The notes below the pieces were generated by a model. That model made no database searches. It saw nothing but the letters and a program-made list of their open reading frames with translations, and was not told the origin of the DNA. Of a stretch of DNA of 64,000 nucleotides, positions 1 through 10,889 are shown one piece after another. Made by a program: the position numbers and the translations under genes. Location of the stretch: the NCBI GenBank assembly GCA_028274465.1, contig CM051456.1, positions 65,892,753 through 65,956,752 of the forward strand. The letters are read 5' to 3'. Every line of letters starts with the position of its first letter. Position 1 is the first letter of the stretch. The DNA is from Plantago ovata (Eukaryota > Streptophyta > Magnoliopsida > Lamiales > Plantaginaceae).

Positions 1-3000
1 GTGCGGGGCGATTCGCCCCGCACGGGACGACTCGCCCCACGAACTCTGCTGCTTAAAAACGCGAGAAACTCCCTTTTCTCCTCATTTTCTTCATCTTCTC
101 CACTTCTTTCTCCCCAAATCCGAAAAAAGCATAAAAATTTTAATCCTTCATAACTTCTTCATTATTCCATCAAATTGTGTGTTCTTTAGCTTCAATCGAA
201 GCCCGTTACGTGCTCTTTCTTTTCATCCGAACAAATTTCTCTCTAGTGCATTCGTTTTCCTGATCTGAGGTATCCTCTTATGAACCATAATTTTTCAAAT
301 TTGGGGGTTTTCTGATTTAAGCTTCGATTAGGCTTATATGATGCATGAGTAGGTTGTTTATGTGATTAGAAGCGTTATTTACTATCAATTGCATGCTCAA
401 TTATGCTTGGGTTGTTGATTTTGGAATTTTGCTACTAGATGATCTATCTTGTTATGCAATATATCTTTTTCTTTGATTCCATACATATGATTGTGCTTAT
501 TGATGTAATAATGATGGATATGATGGTAGAATGCATTATTGTTGGGTATGAGGATTTATGATGCTAGAATTTTTCGCTACTACGGTATGAATTGAGCCTT
601 ATTATATAGGTTATTTGTTGTCTAGCGAGCGTAATGCGATATGTTCATGTCGAATTTATTTTGGTGTGTTGCATATTAGTAGCTAGAATAGACATGAAGG
701 ATTTGCGGAGTTCGATTGTTGATTTTATCACTCGTGTGTTTCGTTCTTACATTAGCATATGCATGAGTCAGTTTTGTGTCATACGAGGTACTAACTGTTG
801 TTTGTAGAAACCATGCCCCAAAGGGAGAGGAGCACTCCCGCTTGGCTACTATGAAGTATTGGAGGGGGATCGATTACAACCATGTCAAGGAGAGTGATCT
901 CGTTAGAGGTGCGTTCGAGCCACGGGCTCTTGCAACAACGTCGCGGATTATCCAAAAGGAGGAGCTAGAGCACACTTGGAGTGAGGACTCCTATGCCTAT
1001 TAATGCACCACCGAAGGGATAGAAACAATTATTACGTCAGCAATCTATCACAAGGACTGCAAGGTTCGTGTGAACAGGAAGGCACCAGGACGATCTCACC
1101 ACAACGGATTCAGTCTTGAGTCGACAGTGGGGAGAAAGTTCGGAATCGCTAGCTTAATTCCAAAACATAATGACATGGGTACCCAACCACTCTTAGGGGT
1201 GCCCCTTGACTGCCTCTAAAGGGAGCATCATATAGACATCGGGAGCATCAACCGTAGAGAATGTGGTCGACATTGGAAAAAATGGAAGACAACCTCTGAG
1301 TATCCGAGCAGCTTGCTGTAACCTCCTCGGGGTGTAAAACGTTTGAGAGGGAGGCTCTGATACCACTGCCCTTTCCCCTTCAACAGTTCACAACCTATTG
1401 GAGGGCTACAGGATGGACGATTCCATAACTACGGCGGCTAATCTTGAGGATTCTCTTCGACAATGCAACTCTACTGGTGACGATGGTGATGACAGTAGTG
1501 ACAATGAAGGTCATAGGAACAATAAGGATGCCATGAGTACTAATGGAGGAATTGGCCCTATCCATGGAACTACCACCACCGCCACGAGCTCCGATGATCA
1601 CCTATAAGGTCCTCGAGCAGTCCCAATAACTTACAAGCAGCATACTCAGCCGACCAAGGCCAAACCATGCGGTAACATCTAGTATCACATCTTATTTCCT
1701 AATTTTCTTACTGCTAGGGACTAGCTTTAAATTGATGAGGGGGGATGGGATTTAAGTGATCTAGTGTTGTTAGTTTAGAGCTTGCCATTGATGGTTTAGA
1801 GCTTGGAATTGGTAGGTTGAGTATAGTACCTTGCATGTTTTATCCGTCTGCATTTGCATTTGCACGTTTACTGCTCTCTTAGTTTAAGCCAACCATAATT
1901 ATGACATTAATCATATGCTTCATCTCTATGAATTTGTTTGAGGTTTTTCTCGCTTGGCTTGTCACATTTGTGTTCGCACTTAGTTAAGCTTGGTAGTCTC
2001 GACATCACTTAGTGGTGTTTTCTCTACTGCGGTTCACGAAGGCCTTTATAATAGGATGATGCATGTTAGAGTCTTATGGTTGTTTTTCCGAGTAATTATT
2101 TACCTAAGAGGCAACAAGTCTTCACCATGCTTTGAGATTGCTAAATGCCTAGGAAGGAGGTAGTGTGAGATTGTGTGATCCTTTGTTTGCAACCTATTCT
2201 TCCGAATAGGTTTGGGGAGGGGGTTACGCTATCATTAGACTTGTTTTTCGTTTTTCAATTTTGTGTTGTGAGTTTATTTTCCTTTCTCGTAAATTTTATA
2301 CTCCAACCTATTCTTTCGAATGGTTTGGGGAAGTCGTTCGTGTGTCATTTTTGTTTCTCTTTTCGTTGTGCTACTGCTGACTAAAAAACTGAAGAAAAAA
2401 AAAGAGAAAAAGAAAAAAAATTCCAGAAAAAAAAGAAAAAAAGAACTGGAAAAGGAAAAAAAAAAAGAAAAGACCCCAAAAGAGCAAAGAAGGGTCCAAA
2501 AAATAAAAAGCCAAAAAGCAGTTTATCAAAGTGTTGTGTCTCATTTTCCAATTCTTGTAATGTTCGTAATCGTGTTGTAATTTTCTATTTTTTGTCTTTT
2601 GTTTTTGAGTGTCATCTGTTCTACACCACCCTCGTCCTGCCATTCAGGAAGTGGTGAATAGCTTAAGGCTTTGCTTGAGAGATGGGTAGAATAGGGGAGT
2701 GTTATCTTTTTAGGGAACCCTCCTTCGTTTGATGAGAGCCAGTATTGGTTCGACCTCTTTGAGGAAAAGTCTTAACTTGGTGAACAGTAGTAAGTCCTCA
2801 GTTTCATAGGCACGGGACAACCATTCGTATTCTAACATGTTTCATTACGTCGTCACTGACTAGGTCCAGGTAGAGAATGTTACGAGAGACTATCTTGTCT
2901 TGACATAAGTGCTTATGTGGATGTGTATGAGTCAATCGAGGCATTCTTCAACCTATATTCATGATATGATTCGTATGGTTTTTGTTCATATGTTTTTTGA

Positions 3001-4323
3001 TAGATTCGATAGATTAGTTCATTTCATTTGGCATGACACTCCATTTTTTGTGTTGCGTTGTTTTTTGCATTAGAGTCTAGCTTAGTTGCTTGAGGACAAT
3101 CAAAGGTTCGGTTTGGGGAGTTTGATGAATGTGTATTTTACACTTTCATATGAGTCTTTTTCACCTATTTTAGCTATCCTCTATGTTAATTTAGCTATAT
3201 TTTAGTGAATTTTATTAGAATACTGTCACGTTTCCCTTTAGTTTGTATTTTACAGGTTTTGGTTGAAAAACGTGGTTTTCCGGGCAATTATATTGAAGTT
3301 GACAAGGAATTGGTGGTCCAGAAGCCTAATTGGAGTATCTGAAAGATTCCGGATAGGATTTGAAGTCTAGGGGTCGAATTTGAAGACTAAAAGGTCACTA
3401 GAAGGTAGAAACCGAGTCCGAAAAGGAGAAGAAATCCAAAAATGCGTCGAAAACGCGTTTTGGGCCGAAAAACACTCCCGGGCGAGTCGCCCAGGACGTG
3501 GGGCGAATCGCCCCACACCAGGAGAATCGCCCGGTGTGTGGGGCCCTTCGCCCCACACAATTCGAAAGCCTATATATAGTTGCTCAGTTTTCTCCGTTTT
3601 TTATACTTTTCCAGACCTTTTCTCTCAACTTTCTCAGTAGTTTTAGGTAGGAATTCCCCAGAGCCTGTTCTGGGGGTTCTTAGCTTAGGAGGTACTTTTT
3701 CTTAGCAGTTTGGAGCTTGTAAGATCGCGATTCTTCGGAGATTGACAACCTTCGGTAACATTGTATCTTACAGTTTTTCTATTTATATTTATATATCTTT
3801 CATCATGTTTTCATTCATTCGTGGTATGATTTCTGTTGATTGCATGACATCTAAGAGTAGTTAAACTTCTCGTTGGTGATAGTATGTGATTTTTTAGCGA
3901 AGGGTTGATAATTATGTTAATGTCTATATCGCGCATTATACTCTGAGTTATTGCTTTATTTCTTTGATCTATCTAAATCTATATCTTCGTAGTGTTGAAT
4001 AATTACGGAACACAATTGGACAATTCATTGATCAAAGATCTCCATGCAAGACCGAGGAATTTATGCATGATTATTAACCCGTTATGCTTTGAATGACCAT
4101 ACTATCACCAATCTCCATTATCTGTTAAGAAAAACCTTTGTTAAGTCGTCTGTTGTTTTATATTCTTAAGTTAAATTAGATAAAGCTAGTTATAGTCCTT
4201 AGAGATCGACACTCGAGGTTATTCTACCACTACACTACGGTTTTCGTTGTAGTTGTGAATTGCCTTTGATTAAATACAAATTTATTTGATTAATTGGAAC
4301 CCGGCAATCCAAACGTTTCATCA
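1..4323 (+). mobile_element. TR-GAG/Athila-like gypsy element, 3' part (internal non-coding region and 3' LTR), cut by the window edge
   Basis: Positions 1-3122 match, with many small differences, the non-coding internal region at 39590-42719, and 3123-4323 match that element's LTR. The shared marks are GC-rich palindromes at the start, a long purine-rich tract near 2390-2510, and the PPT-like end (GGTTTGGGGAGTT) just before the LTR. No gag, protease, RT or integrase is seen; any gag would lie left of the window. The short reading frames here (for example 776-1003) match untranslated parts of the sister copies and are not genes. The 3' flank AACAC (4324-4328) is a candidate 5-bp target duplication that cannot be checked. 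Confidence 0.8.
3123..4323 (+). repeat. 3' LTR of the left-edge gypsy-type element
   Basis: It begins TGATGAATG and ends TTCATCA, as do the LTRs at 32548 and 42720. A TATA box (TATATATA, 3571-3578) lies just downstream of a cluster of GC-rich palindromes (3479-3557). The LTR is about 1201 bp, shorter and clearly more diverged than the 1277-bp LTR pair of the central element, so this is an older copy. It borders a possible host exon that begins at 4329 on the other strand. Confidence 0.85.
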
Positions 4324-4328
4324 AACAC

Positions 4329-4416
4329 CATTGCCCAGGGGAGCTGTCGGAATTTCAACAGATTTTGGATTCTCGACTACATCCTGTTGTCCGGATTTAT
4401 AGTGTTCATCTTTATC
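4329..4416 (-). other. Candidate host-gene exon cut by the LTR insertion
   Basis: On the minus strand a good acceptor (TTTGCAG, 4417-4423) is followed by an open stretch reading DKDEHYKSGQQDVVENPKS and onward, up to the LTR at 4323. The composition is protein-like and unlike the transposons around it. I do not recognise the protein. It may belong to the same minus-strand locus as the exons near 16.6-18.1 kb, but this is a guess. Confidence 0.3.
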
Positions 4417-4854
4417 CTGCAAACCAATTCATTGAGAACCCAATGCTGAATCAAATAGTGGTTTGAAGACATTCATTATTTATATTTTGCAGATCTTGAA
4501 AATGAAGCAGTACAAAGTCAAGCATCAAGTAAATCTAAGCATAAACTTATGAGCTAATAGTTCATAGTTCAGTAAATCCATCTCATCAACATGTTACTCA
4601 AGATCATCAAATATTAACAAATTGGGGAGCATATATGTAGCTTAAACATATCAACCAATCCAGAGTGATTTGCACAGAAGCATAGTCGCCAGTACATCTC
4701 TACAGTTTCTCAGTTTGCCAAAGATACTTCATTGAATACATGAGGAGACCGTACACACACAAAGGATTGTACGAAAACGTAAGGTATCTCTATCATAAAC
4801 TGCAAGGGACATACAGAAGCCAATCCTGTGAGTACATATACATTACTAAGTTGA
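4417..4854. other. Unassigned stretch between LTR and CACTA element
   Basis: AT-rich sequence with no long frame on either strand and no clear repeat. It could be intron sequence of a disrupted minus-strand gene. The last three bases, TGA (4852-4854), are the left target duplication of the CACTA element. Confidence 0.4.
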
Positions 4855-5187
4855 CACTACAAGAAAATCAGCATATAGAGACGGATCGCGAGCGACGGAA
4901 TCCATCCGCCGCTATTTTAGCGACGGATGAGGAAATAGAGACGGATCGCGAGCGACGATCGCTATTTTAGCGACGGATGAGGAAATAGAGACGGATAGAT
5001 TTATCCGTCTCTAAATTTAGCGACAGATAGATTATCCGTCTCTAAATTAGAGAGATGAGGTTATCCATCACTAATTTAGAAACGGATGAGCTCATCCGTA
5101 TTAAAATTAGAGACGGATAAATCGATTCGTCTCTAAATTCGTTGACCAGATTTAAAAATAAATAAATAAAGAAAGAATACAGAATAT

Positions 5188-5690
5188 ATGATCAGATCTA
5201 GATCAAGATCGATCATATATTTTTTCCTTCTTTCCTCTCCCTCTCTCTTCTCTTTATCTTCCACCCCACCACTGTCCTCTCCCACCGCTGCCCATCCCAC
5301 CACCACTATCGTTCCCTCCTCCTCTCCACCTCAATTCCTCTTCTGCATCTCGTCTCCTTCTCTTCCTAAAGCTACAAGATCCAGTCGATTTGGAAGCTCC
5401 CAGATCAGATCTCAACCCTACCGTCTCATCATCTCCATACTCCGTCTTCTCCAATCAGATCCATCGGTAAGTCTCGTTTTTGTTTTGTATCAATTTCCCC
5501 TCCCTTTGGTTTCGAATCTGACTCGTGGTTGGGTTAAATCCCGTTTTTAGTTTGTGTTTCTTGGGTAGAGGAGTCCTGAGGAATATTGGGCTTATTGTGG
5601 AGGAGCTATCACTATGGAGAAAGCAAAACCCTCCTACCGCTCCGTTCCCACACCAAGCACCACCCTCACTCTATTTCTTGCTGGTAAAAT
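5188..5690 (+). other. CT-rich leader-like region inside the CACTA element
   Basis: A strongly pyrimidine-rich strand (TTCCTCTCCC type) resembling a plant 5' untranslated leader. Possible small exons follow: a frame opens at 5188, and a second at about 5614 reads MEKAKPSYRSVPTPSTTLTL up to a GT donor near 5683. The opposite end of the element (8780-9115) has the mirror pattern on the other strand. No known domain is visible, so this is more likely captured or transcribed leader sequence than a working gene. Confidence 0.3.
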
Positions 5691-5940
5691 CAATCATTTA
5701 ATCATCTAATTACTAATTTTAACTTTTGTTTGTATAAAGTACCTAATTTTAACTTGTGCATTTACTTTGATCGTCTTCTACCACTAAGTCATGTACGAAA
5801 CAATATTTCATATGTATCTTTTATATTGGTCATTGGTGCATTGCCTAATTGTTATGGACAATGAAAACTTATCCGTCGCTATATGTTAGCGATCCGTCGC
5901 TAAATAGGACGTCGCGAAAAGTGGCGTCGTTAAATAAAAA

Positions 5941-6076
5941 GCGACAGTTAAACCCAACCATCGCAAAATAATAGCGACGGATAAATCTATCCGTCTCCTA
6001 GTGGTCGTTGACCATTGTGGAGACGGAACAAATTATCCGTCGCTATTATTTTGCGACGGATGGGTTTAACCGTCGC
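5941..6076. repeat. Large hairpin (44-bp arms) in CACTA subterminal repeats
   Basis: Arm 5941-5984 and arm 6033-6076 are near-perfect reverse complements (about three mismatches over 44 bp), enclosing 48 bp. Both arms contain GCGACGG units plus the shared AAACCC and AAAATAATA segments, so the pairing covers more than the short repeat. The enclosed part has its own shorter stem (CCGTCTCC with GGAGACGG). Confidence 0.8.
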
Positions 6077-6150
6077 TAAATGGATGGGACACGTGTCCTT
6101 CCCTTCCCTGGTCAAGTGCTCAGTGCGACGTATAGAGTCATCCGTCGCTA

Positions 6151-6357
<207 letters not shown>

Positions 6358-6600
6358 TTTTTTTAATTTTTGTTATTGTTTTCAAATTATGTTTGTTATT
6401 CGAGTTAAAATTGAATGCGCCAGAGATTTATGTACGATGATTGACGGTACGAAACTATAAATTTCATTCAACAAACTAAAATTGTACGTACATAAATACT
6501 AAAATGTACGAACATAAACATAAAAAACGAGCATCTCAAAATGTACGGAGATGCAATCCTACAATGTACGAACATAAACTAAAAATACTAAAACTACTAG

Positions 6601-7385
6601 CTACTCCTCTGCCTCTGCGTTCTCCTCGGCCTCTGCGTTCTCCACCCCACCCAAAGCTCCAGCATGGTGGTGCGGCTGGATGAGGGGAGGGTCCCGGTTC
6701 CAGTACGCTTCCCACAGCGGCCGAGAAGCCGTGTCAATCCATAGGGGCCATTTTCCCTCCTTGCTCCAGTCAGTTTTGACTCTCATCATCGTATGCATGT
6801 GGATGCTATATCCTCGGACCAGGAACGCATTCCACAACTCCTCCATATGAGCAGGAGGCATATAGTAGTAGTTCTGCAATATATATTCAATGTACATAAG
6901 TGAAATGAAACACAATTTACCTAAATGTTACACTTAATTAGTGAGCGCCGCCTACTCAATAACCTAAGGTTGCGGTCTAACATAATCATGGGCGCCGCCT
7001 ACCCAACATCATGAATGCGGACGTAAAGTTATTAAATACAAATAAAGTACCTTCAATTCCTCGAAAAACTGCTCCTTTGCAGACATAGGAAGCGTACTCC
7101 ACCTTTCACCCCCACTCCCTGGCTCTGGAAGCGTATGAAATCTTCTACGGATGATGTTACCCAACTTTCTATTAGCTTCAGGCGGGTGAAACCTGTAACA
7201 CATATTAAAAAAAAAATTATGGATACCCACAACTATATATAAAAACAATTAAATACAAACTTTAAGTACAAAACTTACATGGAACCCTGCCCAACAGACA
7301 AGACAGGCAGCCCATTGTCGCCGCCCTGGGGCAGTGCTTGACCATCGTCGCCGCCCTGGGGTTGTGCTTGACCATCGACGTTCAT
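6601..7385 (-). CDS. Small three-exon CACTA-internal gene, 173 codons, unknown role
   Basis: Three minus-strand exons join in frame with good borders: 7385-7279 (ATG start; donor GTAAGT), 7192-7051 and 6873-6601 (TAG stop). Together they make 522 nt, or 173 amino acids. The N-terminus has a doubled unit around QAQPQGGDDGQALPQGGD. The middle (FHPPEANRKLGNIIRRRFHT, then WSTLPMSAKEQFFEELK) resembles the segment before the core of plant Ptta/En/Spm-type transposase proteins. The C-terminus repeats AEE. There is no catalytic DDE core, so this is probably a shortened TNPA-like or regulatory protein, or a remnant that has stayed open by chance. The exon phases 2-0 and the absence of stops favour a real gene. 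It lies wholly inside the CACTA element and is transcribed from its right side. Confidence 0.5.
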
Positions 7386-7889
7386 TGTCTTGATTGTTAG
7401 TTAACTTATTGTCAGTTAATAAGTTGTCACTTAATAAGTACAGACGAGGACTCGGAAAGCAAGGAAAGTTTGTAATGTTTACTCTATGGATACCAGGAAA
7501 TAAAGTCCATTTATTAGTAGGTCACGCGATGATCATATTATTAGTTTGGTCCTATGATGTGTTCAGTTAAATACAATCAGTTCGCTTAAATGTCAGTAAG
7601 GCTTACCAATGGGTGCAAACCAATAAAACGCTTACTGATCGACAGTAAACGTATAGTATTAGTTATCACCCAATGTAAGCCTAATCGAACACTTCCAAAC
7701 TAATATATGTATATCATCATCACACTTTATAAAATGATTAAATATTAACCAAAATCGTAAAAGTCTACTTCCAGAATAGATTGATAGATTACATCTATTT
7801 CAATCTACTTTAATAAACCAAAAATTACTCAAAATAAATATAAATAATTAAATGAACTAATTAACATAATTAACCAGATTTATTGAACT

Positions 7890-8532
7890 GAATTAATCTA
7901 TAGGGTCCATTGATTTTTTATACCCTCTTAGCGTCCCTAATAACGAAATGAACCACCTTAGTTTATCAATTACATTTTAGTCCAAAGTCAACAAAAATTC
8001 ACTATTCCAAAATTGAATTTTGATGAAGCCAAACAAACCTTAGTGTTTTCAAATAAAAAAGATAAAGAATTAAAAGAAAAACTAAGTAAAATACTAAAAT
8101 AAATTTTAAAGAAAAAAATCTTAACTAAAATAAACATAAAAAAATTATCTTAATCATCCCCAAAGCTTGCGCCGAAAACGGTGGAGCAAGCTGCTCCACC
8201 ACCATTAACGGTGCAGCAAGCAGCTTGCTCCATCATTGCTCCACCGTTACCGGCACCGGAGCTCCGATACCGGAATTATCCAGTACCGATGTTTGAGCGA
8301 AGAAGAAGATGGATGGATCTTGTTAAATATTTAATTTTTATTTCATTTTATAATTCTATTTAGATTTTTTAAACCTTTAAATTAATTTTTTGATTGAAAA
8401 TAATTTATTTTTCTTAAGTCATGTTTGGTTGAAAGGTGTTTAAAGTGTTGGTCAACTCAAATGGACTAAAATGTAATTGAGTTTGGACTAAAATGTAATT
8501 GATAACAGAAGAGGGTCCTTTATGAGAAAGGT
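7890..8532. mobile_element. MITE-like inverted-repeat element nested in the CACTA element
   Basis: A 29-bp segment at 7963-7991 (TTATCAATTACATTTTAGTC and onward) is inverted with one or two mismatches at 8477-8505. The outer parts also match loosely, with AGGGTCC near both ends. A second inverted copy of ATTACATTTTAGTCC lies at 8462-8477. The interior is AT-rich apart from a GC-rich patch (8165-8310). I could not fix the exact ends or a target duplication. The 60-codon frame at 8181 is not a convincing gene. Confidence 0.45.
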
Positions 8533-9120
8533 CTTCATATTGAGCCCTTATAATCAATTTTCTCTAATCTATATTATACTAATTACAGTTAATATAATCA
8601 ATTAACAGCCTCTCATTAATTAAAATAAATTTATAAAATTAAATAAGAAATCGAAAAAATGGAAGAACAAACTGATTATTGTTATACAACATATATAATC
8701 TAACAATTTACAACTAGAAAAATTATAATTAAGCACAAAAATTAGAAATCCCCAAAAAATAGGGTTAGGGTTCTAACCTTTTATTTGGGCAGAGAATCTG
8801 AGGTGGTGGCAGTGGTGGATTTGAGGCACCGTCGAATCCTCTACATCCACAAATAAGAAAGACAAACAAACAAAGGGAAGAAGATAGAGTCAGATTCGAA
8901 ACCAAATCAAATGAGAGAAGAAAATTTCGCAGATAAGAAAGGGTAAGAAGATATAAAACATAAACACGAGACTTACCGTGGTGATGTGGTCGAGGTGGTG
9001 GTTGTGGTGGTGGAGCCGATCCGTGGTGGTGCTGGTGGTGGTGGTGGATTTGAGATGGGAGGAGAAGAAGGAGTTAGGGTTTGAAGAGATTTGGAATGGA
9101 GAAGTGAATGAATCTGTATA
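8533..9120. other. CACTA interior, no gene seen
   Basis: AT-rich up to 8790. From 8790 to 9115 the plus strand is purine- and GGTGGT-rich, the mirror of a pyrimidine-rich leader read on the minus strand. This makes it a plausible 5' leader or promoter region for the minus-strand gene at 7385-6601. No frame with a domain was found. Confidence 0.3.
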
Positions 9121-9440
9121 GATGATGCCGTCTGTATAGTCGACACTTAGCGACGGATAGACTTATCCGTCGCTAGGTGTTCATCTATTTATTTTTTTTC
9201 AATTTTCTTTATTTTGGTCAACAGAGTTAGCGACGCATAGACTTATCCGTCACTAATTTAGCGACGGATAAAATTTATCCGTCGCTCGGTTGATGCCGAA
9301 TTGACCATTTCCAATGACGAACTGGGCTTAGAGCGCAGTTCGTCATTATCCGTCGTTAACCGTAGCGATCCTTCGCTATTTAGCGACGGATAGTATCCGT
9401 ATCTACTAATCCGTTGCTAAATACCTGATTTGTTGTAGTG
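9121..9440. repeat. Internal CACTA-type terminus with subterminal repeats
   Basis: A block of GCGACGGAT/ATCCGTCGC repeats ends in TGATTTGTTGTAGTG (to 9440), a variant CACTA terminus (CACTACAACAAATCA on the other strand) distinct from the outer end at 10024. It looks like the right end of an older, related CACTA copy trapped inside the present element, or an earlier end of the same element. No matching left end with CACTACAACAAATC was found. Confidence 0.55.
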
Positions 9441-9578
9441 ATTGATGGATGACTTTCGCAATCATACTTAGTTTAGTCATAAGAAATCAATCACAAGCAT
9501 TTCGAGTGACGATTTGTTTTATTGTGCTAGTGTGATGCATTGCATTTTCAATAATTATTTTTTGTGTAATATAATAAA

Positions 9579-9685
9579 AATGGGTGTTTGGTCTAAGTGG
9601 TATGATTTTCGCTAAATGAGAGAGGTCGTGAGTTCGATTATCGCAACACCCCCTTCACCCCCTTATTGCATTTAAAAATATATTT
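9579..9685 (+). mobile_element. tRNA-derived SINE-like fragment
   Basis: A box A-like motif (TTGGTCTAAGTGG, 9588-9600) and a box B-like motif (GTGAGTTCGATTATCGC, 9628-9644) lie about 30 nt apart, the order and spacing of a tRNA-derived pol III promoter. An AT-rich tail follows the C-rich segment near 9650. The body is short and flanking direct repeats are unclear. It sits between two blocks of CACTA repeats, so it was inserted into the element. Confidence 0.45.
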
Positions 9686-10049
9686 TTAATATTTTACTAT
9701 ATTGTATTGTAGGTGAATTAAATAAATTAAAAGAAATAGAATTCTTTTTAAAAAAAAAAATCAGATTTAGAGACAGATGAGCTTATCCGTCTCTAAATAT
9801 AAGAATCCATGGGTTGCTCGGTCAACGCTAATTTTGCGACGGATAAATTTATCCGTCGTTAAATTTAGAGACGGATAAGCTCATCCGTCCCTAAATGATT
9901 GAGCGACGCCCATTTTTGCGACGTCCTATTTAGCAACGGATTATTCGTCGCTAAACCCAAATAGCGACGGATCGCTCCATTTAGCGACGGATGTCAGTCG
10001 CTAAAAAGTTGTTTTCTTGTAGTGTGAACTCATTCATTCTGAACTATGG

Positions 10050-10312
10050 CTATGTACCTGTGAGAATGTGTATGGTAAGGCGGAGAACCTCCATGCAGCT
10101 CATTCTCTGTAGAAGACAGTTCGTTCGATGGAAACTACAGGCTGCACTGATAAATATAGCAGCCGTTCGGGCGACCAGAGCCTCTCCAATTTCTGGGTCC
10201 TTTAGATGCTTAAAAAATAACCGCTGCCATGCCACAACCTGACCGTAACTATCTCGAACCACCACACCCACACTTGTTCCCTGCCCCAACGGCAAAACGG
10301 AAGCATCGTAGT
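10050..10312 (-). pseudogene. RNase H-like (RVT_3) fragment
   Basis: The minus strand encodes a start like an RNase H type-1 fold of the plant RVT_3 family: a YDASVLPLGQGTS strand, then GVVVRDSYGQVVAWQRLF, then a helix with GEALVARTAAIF. The catalytic Asp is seen in YDAS and the acidic Glu in IGEAL. It breaks off near 10050, close to the CACTA end. Upstream the frame meets a stop at about 10319. Such domains occur in LINE remnants and as single-domain host genes; here only the first half is present. Confidence 0.5.
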
Positions 10313-10621
10313 ACTACATGATAGAATAATTAAAGATACCAAGCAACGCGCACATAACCACAACTTTACATTAGGAGCAGACCGATACAGAATACTTAAA
10401 GATAGCAAGCAACGTGCACGTAGTTTTCGATGTGCATCATACTTCTTAACATAAAGAAAAATGACCCTAAAGAATTAAATTGACTCTAGAGAATTAAATC
10501 CACAGCTTGCGAGAAGCAGGAAAAATTATTCAAATACCATAAAAAAAATCACATCTACCAGCTAGTAATTGTTCTTGCAACACCGCAAATCAGTCAAAAT
10601 ATGAATCTGAAATCTGCTTGC
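10313..10621. other. Unassigned stretch with a short duplication
   Basis: A roughly 45-bp segment with AAGATACCAAGCAACGCGCA near 10334 is repeated in diverged form near 10398 (AAGATAGCAAGCAACGTGCA). Nothing else is recognisable. The 11-bp MULE target duplication TAATCATTTAA begins at 10622. Confidence 0.4.
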
Positions 10622-10889
10622 TAATCATTTAAGAGAATGTCTCCTGTGAGACCACTAGTTTTATGAGACCAAAATGAGACTCAAAGGAACTAGAAAATAG
10701 TTAAAAAACTCGTTGATCCATGTAATAATTCGCGGGTCATGTTATAACCCGAAATTGAACCGGGTCTTATCTCTATAACCCGTTAAAATCTCAGAATACA
10801 GTTTCTCACATCTCTGCGCACAATTTCTCTCTCTACGATCTCTCTATCTTCGTTCATCTCTCTATATCTCTCTATCTTCGAAAACAAAT

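Noticed and set aside
776..1003. 75-codon frame, possible gene
   Set aside because: The same sequence occurs near 37090-37300 and 40370-40560 in other TR-GAG copies with frame-breaking differences, so it is not conserved as protein.
2320..2643. Lys-rich and Phe-rich frames on opposite strands
   Set aside because: They come from a purine-rich low-complexity tract in the non-coding region; the same tract recurs near 41985-42085.
8181..8363. 60-codon Pro/Ala-rich gene
   Set aside because: Short, inside a MITE-like element, no domain and no splice or promoter support.
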